DNA of 64,000 nucleotides. Origin: Mesonia ostreae. GTDB lineage: Bacteria; Bacteroidota; Bacteroidia; Flavobacteriales; Flavobacteriaceae. A program made the translations under genes and the position numbers. The notes beneath the pieces were generated by a model that was not told where the DNA came from, made no database searches, and saw nothing but the letters and a program-made list of their open reading frames with translations. This document shows positions 63,914 to 64,000 of this stretch, in pieces (the stretch's first letter is position 1; each line of letters begins with the position of its first letter). The stretch spans positions 100,744-164,743 of the forward strand of contig NZ_JAVRBG010000010.1 in the NCBI RefSeq assembly GCF_031845265.1. The letters are read 5' to 3'.

Positions 63914-64000
63914 GATGATAATTAAACTTGAATTCAACCTATAAACGCAACTTTTAGCGGAAATAATATAATTATTTTTCAGAAGGAAAGAAGGGATTAT

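Overview
The window looks like chromosomal DNA of a marine-type member of the Flavobacteriaceae (Bacteroidota). The DNA is AT-rich. Promoters fit the Bacteroidota pattern (TTG, about 19-20 bp, TAnnTTTG), for example before the tRNA-Ser and SRP RNA genes. The gene set also fits: a SusC-like carboxypeptidase-domain TonB receptor, a YtxJ-type bacillithiol-linked protein, ribonuclease Y, a Flavo-type 6S RNA, DUF3853/BtgA/DUF5712 mobilisation genes and many Cys-box lipoproteins.

Layout. 1-4.7 kb is core: the end of kdsB, a photolyase/SDR/SRPBCC cluster, a small lipoprotein and an M28 peptidase. 4.8-28.4 kb is a 23.5-kb integrative mobilisable island in a tRNA-Ser(UGA) gene. It is bounded by a 13-bp direct repeat of the tRNA 3' end (4879-4891 and 28391-28403). 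Its right part carries integration, replication and transfer functions: tyrosine integrase, an unrecognised partner, a DUF3853 DNA-binding protein, primase-helicase, a TGATGA-rich candidate origin, a Toprim primase, a candidate oriT, a BtgA-like protein and a DUF5712 relaxase. No type IV secretion genes are present, so transfer would need a helper. Its left part (5-20 kb) is a one-direction defence block: type IIG restriction-modification protein, HEPN/NB-ARC/TPR protein, DUF262-HNH nuclease, a membrane-anchored PD-(D/E)xK nuclease with an NTF2-like domain, and a 2027-residue Avs-like STAND protein with a Cap4-like nuclease domain. Two short, broken copies of a type IIG 3' end lie between the last three modules, which suggests stepwise acquisition at the 3' end of the restriction gene.

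28.4-64 kb is again core: quinone-type oxidoreductase, TonB receptor plus M23 peptidase, a zapB-like gene, zapA, 6S RNA and rny, peptidases M3 and M15, sbcCD, a hemerythrin-like protein, an acyltransferase, clpB, ytxJ, fahA, glyA, a DUF2059 protein, glutaminyl cyclase, SRP RNA, an SDR, fructose-6-phosphate aldolase, a thioredoxin-like lipoprotein and an ABC-F ATPase. Intergenic DNA here is rich in repeats: three tandem ~200-bp units at 36.9-37.5 kb, heptamer arrays at 40.4-40.8 kb, and a 133-bp MITE-like element at 54.9 kb.

How the genes work together: the island genes can be read as one unit that inserts, replicates or mobilises as a plasmid-like form, and pays its way with layered antiphage functions. 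These would be modification-guided cleavage (IIG), modified-DNA cleavage (DUF262-HNH), two STAND sensors with RNase or DNase effectors, and one membrane nuclease. All functions are read from sequence motifs alone; no database search was run.
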